64,000 nt of DNA from the NCBI RefSeq assembly GCF_041320665.1, contig NZ_CP166730.1, positions 4,836,001-4,900,000 on the forward strand, in the 5' to 3' direction. Each line of letters starts with the position of its first letter. The stretch's first letter is position 1. The notes beneath the pieces were generated by a model that ran no database searches, was not told where the DNA came from, and worked only from the letters and a program-made list of their open reading frames with translations. Below, piece after piece: positions 55,259 to 64,000 of this stretch. The DNA is from Comamonas sp. GB3 AK4-5. GTDB lineage: Bacteria > Pseudomonadota > Gammaproteobacteria > Burkholderiales > Burkholderiaceae_C. A program made the position numbers and the translations under genes.

Positions 55259-58003
55259 CTACTGCTTGACCACCGAGATGTTGGAGACGATGGCGTCGCC
55301 GGCCACACCGTGGAAACCCAGCTGCAAATGGCCGTCCTTCACCGCCACCTTGAAACTGGCCGAGGTGGCCGTATTGACGGCGCCAGCGCGGGCAAAGACG
55401 TCCATACCGGCAATCACCTGCGCCCCGTTGGCCATCACGTTGAACACCCGCTTTCCAGCCTCTTTGACCGTAGGCTCAAAAAAGCCCAGCGTGACGGCAT
55501 AGTCACCGTTGGCCAGCGGAATGTCGTAGCTAAACGAGGGCCCATGGCGGTAGGCATCCCAGACCAGTCCGGTCTCCGGCATGGTCGCAAAGCCCAGGCC
55601 TTTGATGCTGCGGGTCAATGTGAAGTTGCTAGGCTTGCCTCCTTCAAAGAAATGGTCGGAGCCGAACTTGTGACTGCCCAGCAGCGGATCGTTCGAGACC
55701 AAACCCGAGGCCAGCTGGCCTGCGGCGATGAAGCGGTGGCGCATGGCCTCAGGCGACACATGCCACACCACGGTGTCGGTCTGCAGCTGGGCACCATGCC
55801 GGCCTTCGGCCACGAATTCGTTGCGCCCCTCCGACAAAGTCTGCGCCTTGAAAGTGCAGACCTTGGTCGGGCATTGCTTCGCCTCCATGCGTCCCACCAT
55901 GACGCCGTTGTGCTTGAGCGTCACCGACTGGGCGTTGGAATAGACCTTCACATCGGCCACCGGATAGGCGCGATCGGTGTAGCGTCGGTCCGTGATGTGG
56001 GTCACAGCCTCCTTGGACCAATGCGCCTTGTAGAAGAAGAACGGGTCCTTCCTGACTTGCCGGTCAAAGGTGACCAGCCCCTTGGTATTGGTGTAGCCCA
56101 CATCTCCCTCATGGCGTCTGCCGGAGCCGAAATCAAACATATTCCACGCATAAGTGCCATACAAGAAAGGCCGTGCCGCAATCGCCGCATAGCTCTTCTC
56201 GTGCACGTAGCTGGCATAGCCTTCAGGCTGGTAGCAAATTCGCTCGGCCGACGGTGCCCAAGAGCAGATACGGCCACCCAAGGGGTTGTCTGTGTAATGG
56301 GTCAGCGCCGCGCCAGCACCGTACTCGGTGAGCCCTACGGGCTTGTCCGAGGTCTCTGCATGCAGCTCGTCCAGGAACTTGCCCAGCAGCTCCGGATCCG
56401 TCGTCCCGCCATACCAAAGGAAATAGCGGTTGACCCCGTAGGCGTCTGGAATGTGGCTGAGATTGACCACGGCACCTTCCGCCGCCAGCGTTGTGGAACG
56501 TGCCGGATTCTCTGCTTTGGCGAGCCCCTGCAGCGAAAGCATCAAGTCCTTCAAATTGTTGTTGGCATCTGTCTGCCCACATTTTCGACTGTCCAGGGTG
56601 ACCTCATTACCCAGGGACCAAAGGCCGATGGACGCATGGTTGAAATGCTGGCGGATCATCTCCTGCAATTGCGCACGCGCATTGGCAGCAAAGCCTGTGG
56701 TTTCGGGATCCACCGTGCAGGGCACACCCGCAGCGACCACGGAGGCGCTGTTGACAAAAGGGATCTCTGATATCGCCACCAAGCCCAGCTTGTCTGCCTG
56801 CTCCAGGGTGTATTGCGAGTGGGGGTAGTGCGGCAAACGCACAGTATTGGCGCCAATCTCCTTGATAAGTGCAATGGACCGATCCGTTTCCGCCCGGCTG
56901 ATGGCCCAGCCCTTGTGCAAAAAATCCTGGTGCATGCTGACACCCCGCAGCAGCACGGGCTTGCCATTCAGGACAAAGCCTTTTTGCTTGTCAAAGACCA
57001 TCTGCCGAATCCCGAAGTCCTGGACCACCTTGTCCAGCACGACGCCGCTGGCATCCCGCACTTCGACCACCAACTTGTAGAGGTAGGGATCGGCCAGCCC
57101 TTGCCACAAATGTGCCTGCGGTACGGCCAGGGCTTGCTCCACATCCACCTGCGCGCCAGCCTCAAGCTCCACGGTCTGCACACTGGTGTGCTTGACGGTC
57201 TTGGCATCGGCCTCCAACAGGGCTGCGCGCACCGTCAAGGGTGTGCGGGTATCCAGCCCGTTCTTGAGCTTGGTACGCACGCTGACCGTAGCCTTGCCAT
57301 CCTGTATCGCCTGGGTTTGGGCAAATACGCCGGAGCTGCCGAAGTCATCCAGAGCGATATGGGTGCGGCTCGGCGTGCTCAGTAGCAGCACATCCCGGTA
57401 CAGGCCACCAGACACATTGAAGTCGCCAGCCAGCGGGGCTATGGCGGTGGGGCTGTCGTTGCTCTGTGCCTGGCGGTTATCCGCCTTGACCAGCAACACA
57501 TTGCGCTGCCCCGGGCGCAACTTGCTGCTGACGTCGTAGCGAAACCGGGTGAAGCCCCCTTTGTGCTGGCCCAGTTTCTCGCCGTTGAGCCATACATCCG
57601 TCACCAGACTGGCTCCATCGAACTGTAGCCACCGGGTGGCAGCAGAGGCCAAAGCGCCGGATACCGGGACATCGATTTCCAATCGGTACCAGCCCAGACC
57701 GCGCTTATAGCCCACGCTGGCAGGCGTTGTTTGCTCAATCTTGGCCGCATCTATCGCATTCCAGGTGTGGGGTAGCGTGACCGCGCTCCAAGCCGCCGCA
57801 TCACTGGCCAGCGCTTGTGCATCCGTCAGTGCATCGTCCTGGATGAACTTCCATCCCGCTGCCAGCGTGCTCACGCCACGCACAGCCTCCACGGTCACCG
57901 GTGCATTACGGGGGATGCTGCCCGTGGCGGCGGTGGCCGGCAACAAGGCCATCACCAGCGCCACGGCAAGCACCGTGTGTTTGACTTGACAACGAAGAGC
58001 CAC
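55259..58003 (-). CDS. secreted glycoside hydrolase family 2 enzyme, paralogue 1
   Basis: 914 residues from a GTG 6 nt after AAGGAGAT; signal peptide CQVKHTVLAVALVMALLPAT. GH2 layout: N-terminal jelly roll (WLQFDGASLVTDVWLNGEKL), immunoglobulin-like domain, TIM barrel with acid/base Glu in SIGLWSLGNEVTL and nucleophile Glu in GLTEYGAGAALTH. A DUF4982-like strand domain follows (VADVKVYSNAQSVTLKHNG) and a C-terminal malectin-like domain (RVFNVMANGAQVIAGMDVFA). Probably a beta-galactosidase/beta-glucuronidase-type exoglycosidase acting outside the cytoplasm. A near-identical paralogue lies just upstream. Confidence 0.88.
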   Translation of the reverse strand: MALRCQVKHTVLAVALVMALLPATAATGSIPRNAPVTVEAVRGVSTLAAGWKFIQDDALTDAQALASDAAAWSAVTLPHTWNAIDAAKIEQTTPASVGYKRGLGWYRLEIDVPVSGALASAATRWLQFDGASLVTDVWLNGEKLGQHKGGFTRFRYDVSSKLRPGQRNVLLVKADNRQAQSNDSPTAIAPLAGDFNVSGGLYRDVLLLSTPSRTHIALDDFGSSGVFAQTQAIQDGKATVSVRTKLKNGLDTRTPLTVRAALLEADAKTVKHTSVQTVELEAGAQVDVEQALAVPQAHLWQGLADPYLYKLVVEVRDASGVVLDKVVQDFGIRQMVFDKQKGFVLNGKPVLLRGVSMHQDFLHKGWAISRAETDRSIALIKEIGANTVRLPHYPHSQYTLEQADKLGLVAISEIPFVNSASVVAAGVPCTVDPETTGFAANARAQLQEMIRQHFNHASIGLWSLGNEVTLDSRKCGQTDANNNLKDLMLSLQGLAKAENPARSTTLAAEGAVVNLSHIPDAYGVNRYFLWYGGTTDPELLGKFLDELHAETSDKPVGLTEYGAGAALTHYTDNPLGGRICSWAPSAERICYQPEGYASYVHEKSYAAIAARPFLYGTYAWNMFDFGSGRRHEGDVGYTNTKGLVTFDRQVRKDPFFFYKAHWSKEAVTHITDRRYTDRAYPVADVKVYSNAQSVTLKHNGVMVGRMEAKQCPTKVCTFKAQTLSEGRNEFVAEGRHGAQLQTDTVVWHVSPEAMRHRFIAAGQLASGLVSNDPLLGSHKFGSDHFFEGGKPSNFTLTRSIKGLGFATMPETGLVWDAYRHGPSFSYDIPLANGDYAVTLGFFEPTVKEAGKRVFNVMANGAQVIAGMDVFARAGAVNTATSASFKVAVKDGHLQLGFHGVAGDAIVSNISVVKQ

Positions 58004-58265
58004 AGGGATCTCCTTGAAAAAAATAGCAAGTTGATGAGCACCGCAAACCTCAAGCCGACACCTATGCGCTGCAGGACCGGGGAACTTGCACCCGCGTGGC
58101 CTGGGAGCTGCTGCGGCCCTGATGGCGGAGCGGAGCAGAGCAGCGCCACCCGCTCTGGATAGCAAGGTTTTCGGCCTTATACGCAGCTCCCCTGCGCTGA
58201 GGCAGCTATCTTTTTGACGGACCGCAGGTGGCAGTGCACCCTGCACCGGCGCACTGCCTTCGACC
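58004..58265. other. spacer between the two GH2 genes
   Basis: 262 nt. Contains a 32-nt segment (58091-58122) matching the 3' end of the kinase-like gene at 50119-50150 in all but one or two positions, including the stop codon. Otherwise featureless. Both GH2 genes are transcribed leftward; no terminator is obvious, so read-through is possible. Confidence 0.55.
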
Positions 58266-61022
58266 TTACTGTCGGACCACCGAGATGTTGGAAACGATGG
58301 CGTCGCCAGCCACGCCGTGGAAACCCAGCTGCAAACGGCCATCCTTCACCGCCACCTTAAAATTGGCCGAGGTGGCCGTGTTAACGGCGCCAGCGCGGGC
58401 GAAGATGTCCATATCGGCAACCACCTTGGCGCCATTGGCCATCACGTTGAATACACGCTCGCCAGCAGCCTTGGCCGTGGGTTCAAAAAAGCCCAGCGTG
58501 ACGGCGTAGTCACCGTTGGCCAGCGGAATGTCGTAGCTGAACGAAGGCCCATGGCGGTAGGCATCCCAGACCAGTCCTTGCTCCGGCATGTCAGCAAGAC
58601 CCAGGCCTTTGATGCTGCGGGCCAGCGTGAAGTTGCTGGGCTTGCCTCCCGCAAAGAAATGGTCGGAGCCGAATTTGTGGCTGCCCAGCAAGGCATCGTT
58701 TGAGACCAGGCCCGAAGCCAGTTGGCCGGCAGCAATGAAGCGGCTTTGCATGGCTTCAGGAGACACATGCCAGACCACCGTATCGGCCTGCCGCTGGCTG
58801 CCGTGCTGGCCTTCGGCCACCAGCTCGTTGCGACCAGCCGACAATGGCACGGCCTTGAAGGTGCAGACTTTGAGCGGGCATTGCGCCGCGTCCATGCGGC
58901 CCACGGAGGTGCCGTTGTGCTTGAGCGTCACCGACTGGCCGTTGGAGTAGACCTTCACATCGGCCACCGGGTAGGCCCGGTCGGTGTAGCGACGGTCCGT
59001 GATGTGGGTCACAGCCTCCTTGGACCACTGTGCCTTGTAGTAGTAGAAGACATCTTTTTTGACCAGCCGGTCAAAGGTGACCAAGCCCTTGGTATTGGTG
59101 CCGCCGATATCGCCTTCGTGGCGTGTGCCCGAGCCGAAATCAAACATATTCCACGCGTAAGTGCCATACAGGAAGGGACGGGCCGCAATCGCCGCATAGC
59201 TCTTCTCGTGCACATAGTTGGCATAGCCTTCAGGCTGGTAGCAGATGCGCTTGGCCGCACGGTTGCTGGCACAGATACGGCCACCCAAGGGGTTGTCCGT
59301 GTAATGGGTCAGCGCCGCGCCAGCACCGTACTCGGTGATCCCAATGGGCTTGTTGGGAGTCTGCGTCTGCAGCTTGTCCAGCAACCTGCCGAGTTCCTGC
59401 GGATCATCCCCGCCGTACCAGAGAAAGTAGCGGTTGACGCTGTAGGCGTCCGGAATGGGGCTGAGTGTCACCGCCGGTGCATTGGAGCCGCCTTCCGACG
59501 CCAGCGTGGTGATGCGCCCCGGGTCCTCTGCCTTGGCCAAGGCATGCAACGTCCGCAGCAGGCCCTGCACATTGTTGCTGGCATCGTTCTGCCCGCACTT
59601 GTGGGGGTCCATGGTGACCTCGTTGCCTATGGACCAGAGACCGATGGAGGCATGGTTGAAGTTCTGGCGGATCGAGGTTCTCAGCTGCTCACGCGCATTC
59701 TCCGCAAAGCCCGTGGTTTCAGGGTCCACATTGCAGGACACCCCAGGAGAGGCGACCGAAGCCGCATTGACAAAAGGGATCTCTGCAATCACCACCAGGC
59801 CCATCTTGTCGGCTTGCTCGAAGGTGTATGTGGAGTGGGGGTAGTGAGACAGGCGCACGGTGGTGGCGCCGATTTCCTTGATCAGGGCCAGCGACTGATC
59901 GGTGTCGGCCTTGTTGATGGCCCAGCCCTTGTGCAAAAAGTCCTGGTGCATGTTGACGCCCCGCAGCGGCACAGGCTTGCCATTCAGGACAAAGCCTTTT
60001 TGCTTGTCGAAGTTCATCTGCCGAATGCCAAAGCCCTGGACCACCTTGTCCAGAACCTTGCCCTGGGCGTCTTGCACTTCGACCACCAATTGGTAGAGGT
60101 AGGGATCGGCCAGTCCCTGCCAAAGATGGGCCTGCGGCACGGCCAGGGCTTGCGCCACATCCACCTGCGCACCTGCCTCAAGCTCCAAGGTGCGCGCACT
60201 GGTGCTCTTGACGGTCTTGGCATCGGCCTCCAGCAAGGAGGTCCGTACCGTCAAGGGTGTGCGGGTATCCAGCCCGTTCTTGAGCTTGGTGCGCACGCTG
60301 ACCGTGGCCTTGCCGCCCTGTATGGACTGGGTCTGTGCAAAGACGCCGGAGCTGCCCAGGTCATCCAGAGCGATGTGGACCAGGCTCGGTGTGCTCAGCA
60401 GTTGCACATCCCTGTACAGGCCACCAGACACATTGAAGTCACCGCTGAATGGAGCAATCGCCGTGGGGTCGGTATTGGTTTTGGCCTCGCTGTTGTCTGC
60501 CTTGACCAGCAGCACATTGCGCTGGCCCGGACGCAGCTTGCTGCTGACGTCATAGCGAAACCCGGAAAACCCCCCTTTGTGCTGGCCCAGCTTCTCGCCG
60601 TTGAGCCATACATCCGACACCAGGCTGGCTGCGTTGAATTGCAGCCACCGGGTGGCGCCGGAAGCCAAAGCGCCGGAGACCGGAACGTCGACTTCCAGTC
60701 GGTACCAGCCAATGCCGCGCTTGTAGCCCACGCTGGTGGACGAGGTCTGCGCCGTGCTGGCCGCATCGAGCGCATTCCAGGTATGGGGCAGCGTGACCGT
60801 ACTCCACGTTGCGCCATCGCTGGCCAGTGCCTGCGCATCCGTCAGTGCATCGTCCTGGATGAACTTCCACCCCACTGCCAGCGTACTCACCCCGCGCACG
60901 GCCTCCACCGTCACTGGCGCCATGCGGGGTTCGCTGCTGCTGCGTGCAGCCATGGCAGATGAGAAGGCCATCATCAACACCACAGCGAGCGCTGTGTGCT
61001 TGGCTTGAAAACGAGGGGGCAC
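58266..61022 (-). CDS. secreted glycoside hydrolase family 2 enzyme, paralogue 2
   Basis: 918 residues from a GTG preceded by AAGGAGACTTCAA; signal peptide ends ALAVVLMMAFSSAMA. Same architecture as the paralogue: GH2 jelly roll (WLQFNAASLVSDVWLNGEKL), TIM barrel with SIGLWSIGNEVTMD and GITEYGAGAALTHY (acid/base and nucleophile Glu), DUF4982-like and malectin-like domains. Most residues are identical to paralogue 1, with divergence in scattered loops such as APVTLSPIPDAYS. The likely promoter and operators lie directly upstream, so this is the first gene of the GH2 unit. Confidence 0.88.
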   Translation of the reverse strand: MPPRFQAKHTALAVVLMMAFSSAMAARSSSEPRMAPVTVEAVRGVSTLAVGWKFIQDDALTDAQALASDGATWSTVTLPHTWNALDAASTAQTSSTSVGYKRGIGWYRLEVDVPVSGALASGATRWLQFNAASLVSDVWLNGEKLGQHKGGFSGFRYDVSSKLRPGQRNVLLVKADNSEAKTNTDPTAIAPFSGDFNVSGGLYRDVQLLSTPSLVHIALDDLGSSGVFAQTQSIQGGKATVSVRTKLKNGLDTRTPLTVRTSLLEADAKTVKSTSARTLELEAGAQVDVAQALAVPQAHLWQGLADPYLYQLVVEVQDAQGKVLDKVVQGFGIRQMNFDKQKGFVLNGKPVPLRGVNMHQDFLHKGWAINKADTDQSLALIKEIGATTVRLSHYPHSTYTFEQADKMGLVVIAEIPFVNAASVASPGVSCNVDPETTGFAENAREQLRTSIRQNFNHASIGLWSIGNEVTMDPHKCGQNDASNNVQGLLRTLHALAKAEDPGRITTLASEGGSNAPAVTLSPIPDAYSVNRYFLWYGGDDPQELGRLLDKLQTQTPNKPIGITEYGAGAALTHYTDNPLGGRICASNRAAKRICYQPEGYANYVHEKSYAAIAARPFLYGTYAWNMFDFGSGTRHEGDIGGTNTKGLVTFDRLVKKDVFYYYKAQWSKEAVTHITDRRYTDRAYPVADVKVYSNGQSVTLKHNGTSVGRMDAAQCPLKVCTFKAVPLSAGRNELVAEGQHGSQRQADTVVWHVSPEAMQSRFIAAGQLASGLVSNDALLGSHKFGSDHFFAGGKPSNFTLARSIKGLGLADMPEQGLVWDAYRHGPSFSYDIPLANGDYAVTLGFFEPTAKAAGERVFNVMANGAKVVADMDIFARAGAVNTATSANFKVAVKDGRLQLGFHGVAGDAIVSNISVVRQ

Positions 61023-61228
61023 TTGAAGTCTCCTTGAATAATTGAAGTTGATGAACCACGTAGAAAGCAAAGAAACGCTGGCATGGCTGCGGAGCCGGTG
61101 TCTGCCGGCAGCTTTGCCATGCACCCAGCGCTGAAACCGCTCAGCCCCAGGGCTGCAGCCATGCCAGCACAGACCACCACCCCAAACGCGCCCCAGCATC
61201 TTTTTTGGTACAAGTTTTGCCAAAAAAA

Positions 61229-61247
61229 GGAAACCGGTTAACTTTTC
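61229..61247. promoter_or_regulatory. LacI-type operator O1
   Basis: GGAAACCGGTTAACTTTTC on the plus strand, with palindromic core AACCGGTT (61232-61239). It sits just downstream of the -10 element on the minus strand, where a repressor would block initiation. Confidence 0.65.
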
Positions 61248-61272
61248 ATAAAAAGCAATATTTCATTTTCAA
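61245..61272 (-). promoter_or_regulatory. candidate promoter of the GH2 genes
   Basis: Minus strand TTGAAA (61272-61267), 16-nt spacer, TATGAA (61250-61245). Strongly AT-rich, located about 220 nt before the GH2 start codon, and bracketed by two AACCGGTT operators. Confidence 0.55.
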
Positions 61273-61306
61273 GATTGATAATTTCTTTGTACTTTTCAGA
61301 AATAAA

Positions 61307-61324
61307 GTGAACCGGTTAACTTTC
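61307..61324. promoter_or_regulatory. LacI-type operator O2
   Basis: GTGAACCGGTTAACTTTC, core AACCGGTT (61310-61317). Shares the flanking TTAACTTT with O1 in the same orientation. Centre-to-centre distance from O1 is 78 bp, suited to looping by a LacI tetramer or cooperative dimers. Confidence 0.65.
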
Positions 61325-61437
61325 TGGGCAAAAAAAATGGCGGTCGCTATGGGCCGCAATGGTGATCGATAAGCCCGCCAAGGGTCAATGGTGAATAGCA
61401 AGGATTTTCCCTAGATACAGAGAAAGCAAGCACCAAC

Positions 61438-62451
61438 TTAAAAATCTTGCAATCTCCGGGTGGTGGACTCCCTCACCACCAGCCGGCTGCTCAAAATGCT
61501 GTGGCTGGAGACGGGCGCACCCGCAATGACTTCGGCCAGGCGCTGCATGGCCTGCTCGCCCATTTGCTCGCTTTGCATGTCGACGCTGGTCAGCGAAGGG
61601 TGCTGCAGCCGCCCATAGGCCGTGTTGTCAAACCCGGCCAAGGCCACCTGCTCGGGGACACGCACACCCAACGCGCGCGCCTCGGCCAGCAAGCCCAGCG
61701 CCATCAGATCGTTGAAGGCCACCACGGCATCGGGCAGCGCACCCGACAGCAGCACCTGCGATGCCAGTCGCTCGCCCTCTTCGGTGGTGGGTGATGCGGC
61801 ATCAAACGCCGTGAACACGGCGTCCTGCCCTTCAAACGCATGCTGCAGTCCGCACCAGCGGACTTCGCTCCACGGTGCGACGGAAAAACCCAGATAGCTG
61901 ATCTTGCGAAAGCCGCGCTCACGCAGATGCAGGCCCAGCATACGGCCTGCCTGCTCGTTGTCGCAGCTGATGCTGTGCTGGTCGGGCGCCGGCGAGGGCC
62001 CACCATACAAAACCACGGGCGTGCCTGCAGCAAAAAGCGCTTCCAAAATCGGGCGGGGCAGCCGTGCGCTGACGATCAAACCATCCACCCTGCGCGCCAG
62101 GGCTTGCAGCACGGCCAGCTCGGGCGCCTGGGTTTCTTCGGCATCGGCCACCATCAAATTGAGCTGGGCTGCGGCGGCTGCCCGCGCCGCACCTTTGACC
62201 ATGCTGGTGAAATGCGGGTTGCGGATGTCCTGCACCACCATGCCGACATTGCCCGTCCGCCCCGTGGTCATGCTGCGCGCCATGGGATTGAGCGACCAGC
62301 CCAACTGCTGCACGGCCTTGGCAACCCGCGCTTCCACTTCAGCGCTGAAGCGCTGCGTGCCACTCATGAATTTGGAGACAGTGGCCGTGGAAACTTCTGC
62401 GGCCTTGGCCACATCGCGGATCGTGGGGCCGCGCTTGCGGGAGGTCGTCAT
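61438..62451 (-). CDS. LacI family transcriptional regulator
   Basis: 337 residues from MTTSRKRGPTIRDVAKAAEV. HTH and hinge: IRDVAKAAEVSTATVSKFMS, LNPMARSMTTGRTGNVGMVV; periplasmic-binding-like domain with VVLYGGPSPAPDQHSISCDN, PDAVVAFNDLMALGLLAEAR and QVALAGFDNTAYGRLQHPSL. Directly upstream of the GH2 genes on the same strand, and the CCGG-centred dyads between them are the type of site LacI proteins recognise. Most likely a sugar-responsive repressor of the two glycosidases. Confidence 0.93.
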   Translation of the reverse strand: MTTSRKRGPTIRDVAKAAEVSTATVSKFMSGTQRFSAEVEARVAKAVQQLGWSLNPMARSMTTGRTGNVGMVVQDIRNPHFTSMVKGAARAAAAAQLNLMVADAEETQAPELAVLQALARRVDGLIVSARLPRPILEALFAAGTPVVLYGGPSPAPDQHSISCDNEQAGRMLGLHLRERGFRKISYLGFSVAPWSEVRWCGLQHAFEGQDAVFTAFDAASPTTEEGERLASQVLLSGALPDAVVAFNDLMALGLLAEARALGVRVPEQVALAGFDNTAYGRLQHPSLTSVDMQSEQMGEQAMQRLAEVIAGAPVSSHSILSSRLVVRESTTRRLQDF

Positions 62452-62561
62452 CGGGTCTTGCGATGGAGGTTCGCGATCTGGCTGAACATCTGGCGCAGTG
62501 TAATGGGCCGCTACCCATTGCAAACATGCCGCTGCCACCAGATGCCGGCAACCTCTGCATC

Positions 62562-62594
62562 AAAAAACCGCCCCGGCTTTGCAGCGGGGGCGGC
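62562..62594 (-). terminator. intrinsic terminator after dctA
   Basis: Minus strand GCCGCCCC ... GGGGCGGTTTTTTG; 7-8 bp GC stem followed by six T. It separates dctA from the LacI gene. Confidence 0.8.
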
Positions 62595-62630
62595 TCTCAT
62601 GGAATATCCAGTCAGCAGGGCCACAGCCCA

Positions 62631-63947
62631 TCAGGCATGGTGTGCGTCGGGCTCCGGCATGGTGGCACCGGACAGGGCGGCGTCCAGCTTGTCATGGTCC
62701 AGCGCCTTTTCCCACTTGGACACCACCACGGTGGCCACGGCATTGCCGATGAAGTTGGTCAGCGAGCGGCATTCGCTCATGAAGCGGTCCACGCCCAGAA
62801 TCAGGGCCATGCCGGCCACGGGCACTTCGGGCACCACGGCCAGGGTGGCGGCCAGGGTGATGAAGCCGGCGCCAGTCACGCCGGCCGCACCCTTGGACGA
62901 CAGCATGGCAACCAGCAGCAGGGCGATCTGGTGGCCCAGCGTCAGATTGATGTCGGTGGCCTGTGCAATGAACAGCGCAGCCAGCGTCATGTAGATGTTG
63001 GTGCCATCCAGATTGAAGGAGTAGCCGGTGGGAACCACCAGGCCCACCACGGACTTGCTGCAGCCGGCCTTTTCCATCTTGTGCATCAGCGAAGGCAGGG
63101 CCGACTCCGACGAAGAGGTGCCCAGCACCAGCAGCAGCTCGTCCTTCAGGTAGCGGATCAGCTTGATGACCGAGAAGCCGCAAGCGCGGGCCACGGCACC
63201 CAGAATCACCAACACAAACAGTGCCGAGGTGATGTAGAAGGTCAGCACCAGCTCGGCCAGGTTCACCAGCGAGCCCAGACCGAACTTGCCAATCGTGAAG
63301 GCCATGGCACCGAAGGCACCGATGGGGGCGGCCTTCATCACGATGTTCACCAGCTTGAACACCGGCTTGGTCAGCGATTCCAGAAAGCTCAGGATGGGCT
63401 TACCGGCCTCCCCCGTCATGGCCAGCGACACGCCGAACAGCACGGCCACCAGCAGCACCTGCAGGATGTTGTCACCCACGAAAGGGCTCACCAGGGTCTT
63501 GGGGATGATGTCCATCACAAAACCGGTCAGCGTCATCTCGTGCGACTTGGCCACATAGCCCTTGACGGCGGTCTGGTCCAAATCGGCCACGTTGATGTGC
63601 ATGCCGGCGCCCGGCTGCATGACGTTGGCCACGATCAGGCCCACGATCAGCGCCAGCGTGGAGAAGGTCAGGAAATACGCCATGGCCTTGCCGAACACGC
63701 GGCCCACGGCGCTCAGGTGGGTCATGCTGGCAATGCCGGTGACGATGGTCAGAAAGATCACCGGCGCGATGATCATCTTGATCAGCTTGATGAAGGCATC
63801 GCCAAAAGGCTTCATCGCCGCGCCATACTCGGGCTCAAAGTGGCCCAGCAGCACGCCGACGATGATGGCGAACACCACCTGGAAATACAGCTGACGATAG
63901 AAAGGCAGGCGCACCGGATGGGCGGCTGCGGCAGGAATAGCATGCAT
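62631..63947 (-). CDS. dctA: C4-dicarboxylate transporter DctA
   Basis: 438 residues from [20 protein letters not shown] (a start 36 nt upstream is less likely). Sodium- or proton-coupled importer of succinate, fumarate and malate in the inner membrane. Family blocks: [20 protein letters not shown], the serine-rich reentrant loop [40 protein letters not shown] and [20 protein letters not shown]. Full length. Its regulator is not adjacent; the DctS/DctR-like pair at 21.8-24.5 kb is a candidate by analogy only. Confidence 0.95.
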   Translation of the reverse strand: MHAIPAAAAHPVRLPFYRQLYFQVVFAIIVGVLLGHFEPEYGAAMKPFGDAFIKLIKMIIAPVIFLTIVTGIASMTHLSAVGRVFGKAMAYFLTFSTLALIVGLIVANVMQPGAGMHINVADLDQTAVKGYVAKSHEMTLTGFVMDIIPKTLVSPFVGDNILQVLLVAVLFGVSLAMTGEAGKPILSFLESLTKPVFKLVNIVMKAAPIGAFGAMAFTIGKFGLGSLVNLAELVLTFYITSALFVLVILGAVARACGFSVIKLIRYLKDELLLVLGTSSSESALPSLMHKMEKAGCSKSVVGLVVPTGYSFNLDGTNIYMTLAALFIAQATDINLTLGHQIALLLVAMLSSKGAAGVTGAGFITLAATLAVVPEVPVAGMALILGVDRFMSECRSLTNFIGNAVATVVVSKWEKALDHDKLDAALSGATMPEPDAHHA

Positions 63948-64000
63948 GGAGCAGGTTCCAATCAACGCAAAAAAAAGCACCACCTCGGTGCATCACTGCC

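Larger units (their letters stand above)
61023..61437. other. AT-rich control region of the GH2 genes
   Basis: 415 nt. Much lower GC than its surroundings between 61200 and 61340. Holds a candidate promoter with flanking operators (listed separately). The remaining 100 nt up to the LacI stop have no gene. Confidence 0.7.

Overview
This is a 64 kb stretch of a high-GC bacterial chromosome. Gene content points to the betaproteobacterial family Comamonadaceae (Comamonas, Delftia or Acidovorax-like): two Bug-type periplasmic receptors, a fused indolepyruvate ferredoxin oxidoreductase next to an Lrp regulator, and a G+C-rich repeat of a kind I recall from this family. That assignment comes from recognition, not a database search. 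No rRNA, tRNA, prophage or CRISPR array was found.

Layout. Positions 1-9.3 kb are mostly housekeeping: an overlapping minus-strand operon def / BamE-like lipoprotein / fmt / azlC / azlD (cut by the window edge), the divergent LysM-protein and dprA pair, then yajC-secD-secF. An apparently complete group II intron (9323-12214) with an intact reverse transcriptase/maturase/HNH protein sits just upstream of yajC. Positions 12.4-18.9 kb hold the 2-oxoacid oxidoreductase with a divergent Lrp-type regulator, and an MFS exporter with a monooxygenase-like tail. Positions 19.4-32.2 kb carry mltA, a 43-residue membrane protein, an OmpA-like lipoprotein, a FixL/FixJ (DctS/DctR-like) two-component pair, an omega-amidase-like nitrilase, yhdP and glnE.

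Positions 32.3-46.2 kb hold a degenerate HD-GYP protein, a structured intergenic segment that may be a small RNA, GST, purB, yaeQ, a GNAT enzyme, pgk, an ExoD-like protein, an orphan type VI hcp gene with three 18-bp palindromes and a sigma-54-type promoter, a vgrG remnant, an isochorismatase-fold hydrolase, an EamA exporter, pyrF, a LysR regulator and a Bug receptor. Positions 46.2-64 kb hold a SEC-C protein, an FMN glutamate-synthase-like oxidoreductase, a kinase-like protein, a catabolic cluster (IclR / Bug / acyl-CoA synthetase / citryl-CoA-lyase-like), a decayed MerR gene, two tandem GH2 glycosidase paralogues with an operator-flanked promoter and a LacI regulator, and dctA.

The most unusual structures are non-coding. 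A roughly 110-130 bp repeat occurs six times, always immediately after a stop codon and in the same orientation as the gene it follows. A second repeat of about 85 bp with inverted ends occurs twice. Three near-identical palindromes precede hcp. The intron separates the yajC-secDF operon from its upstream leader.
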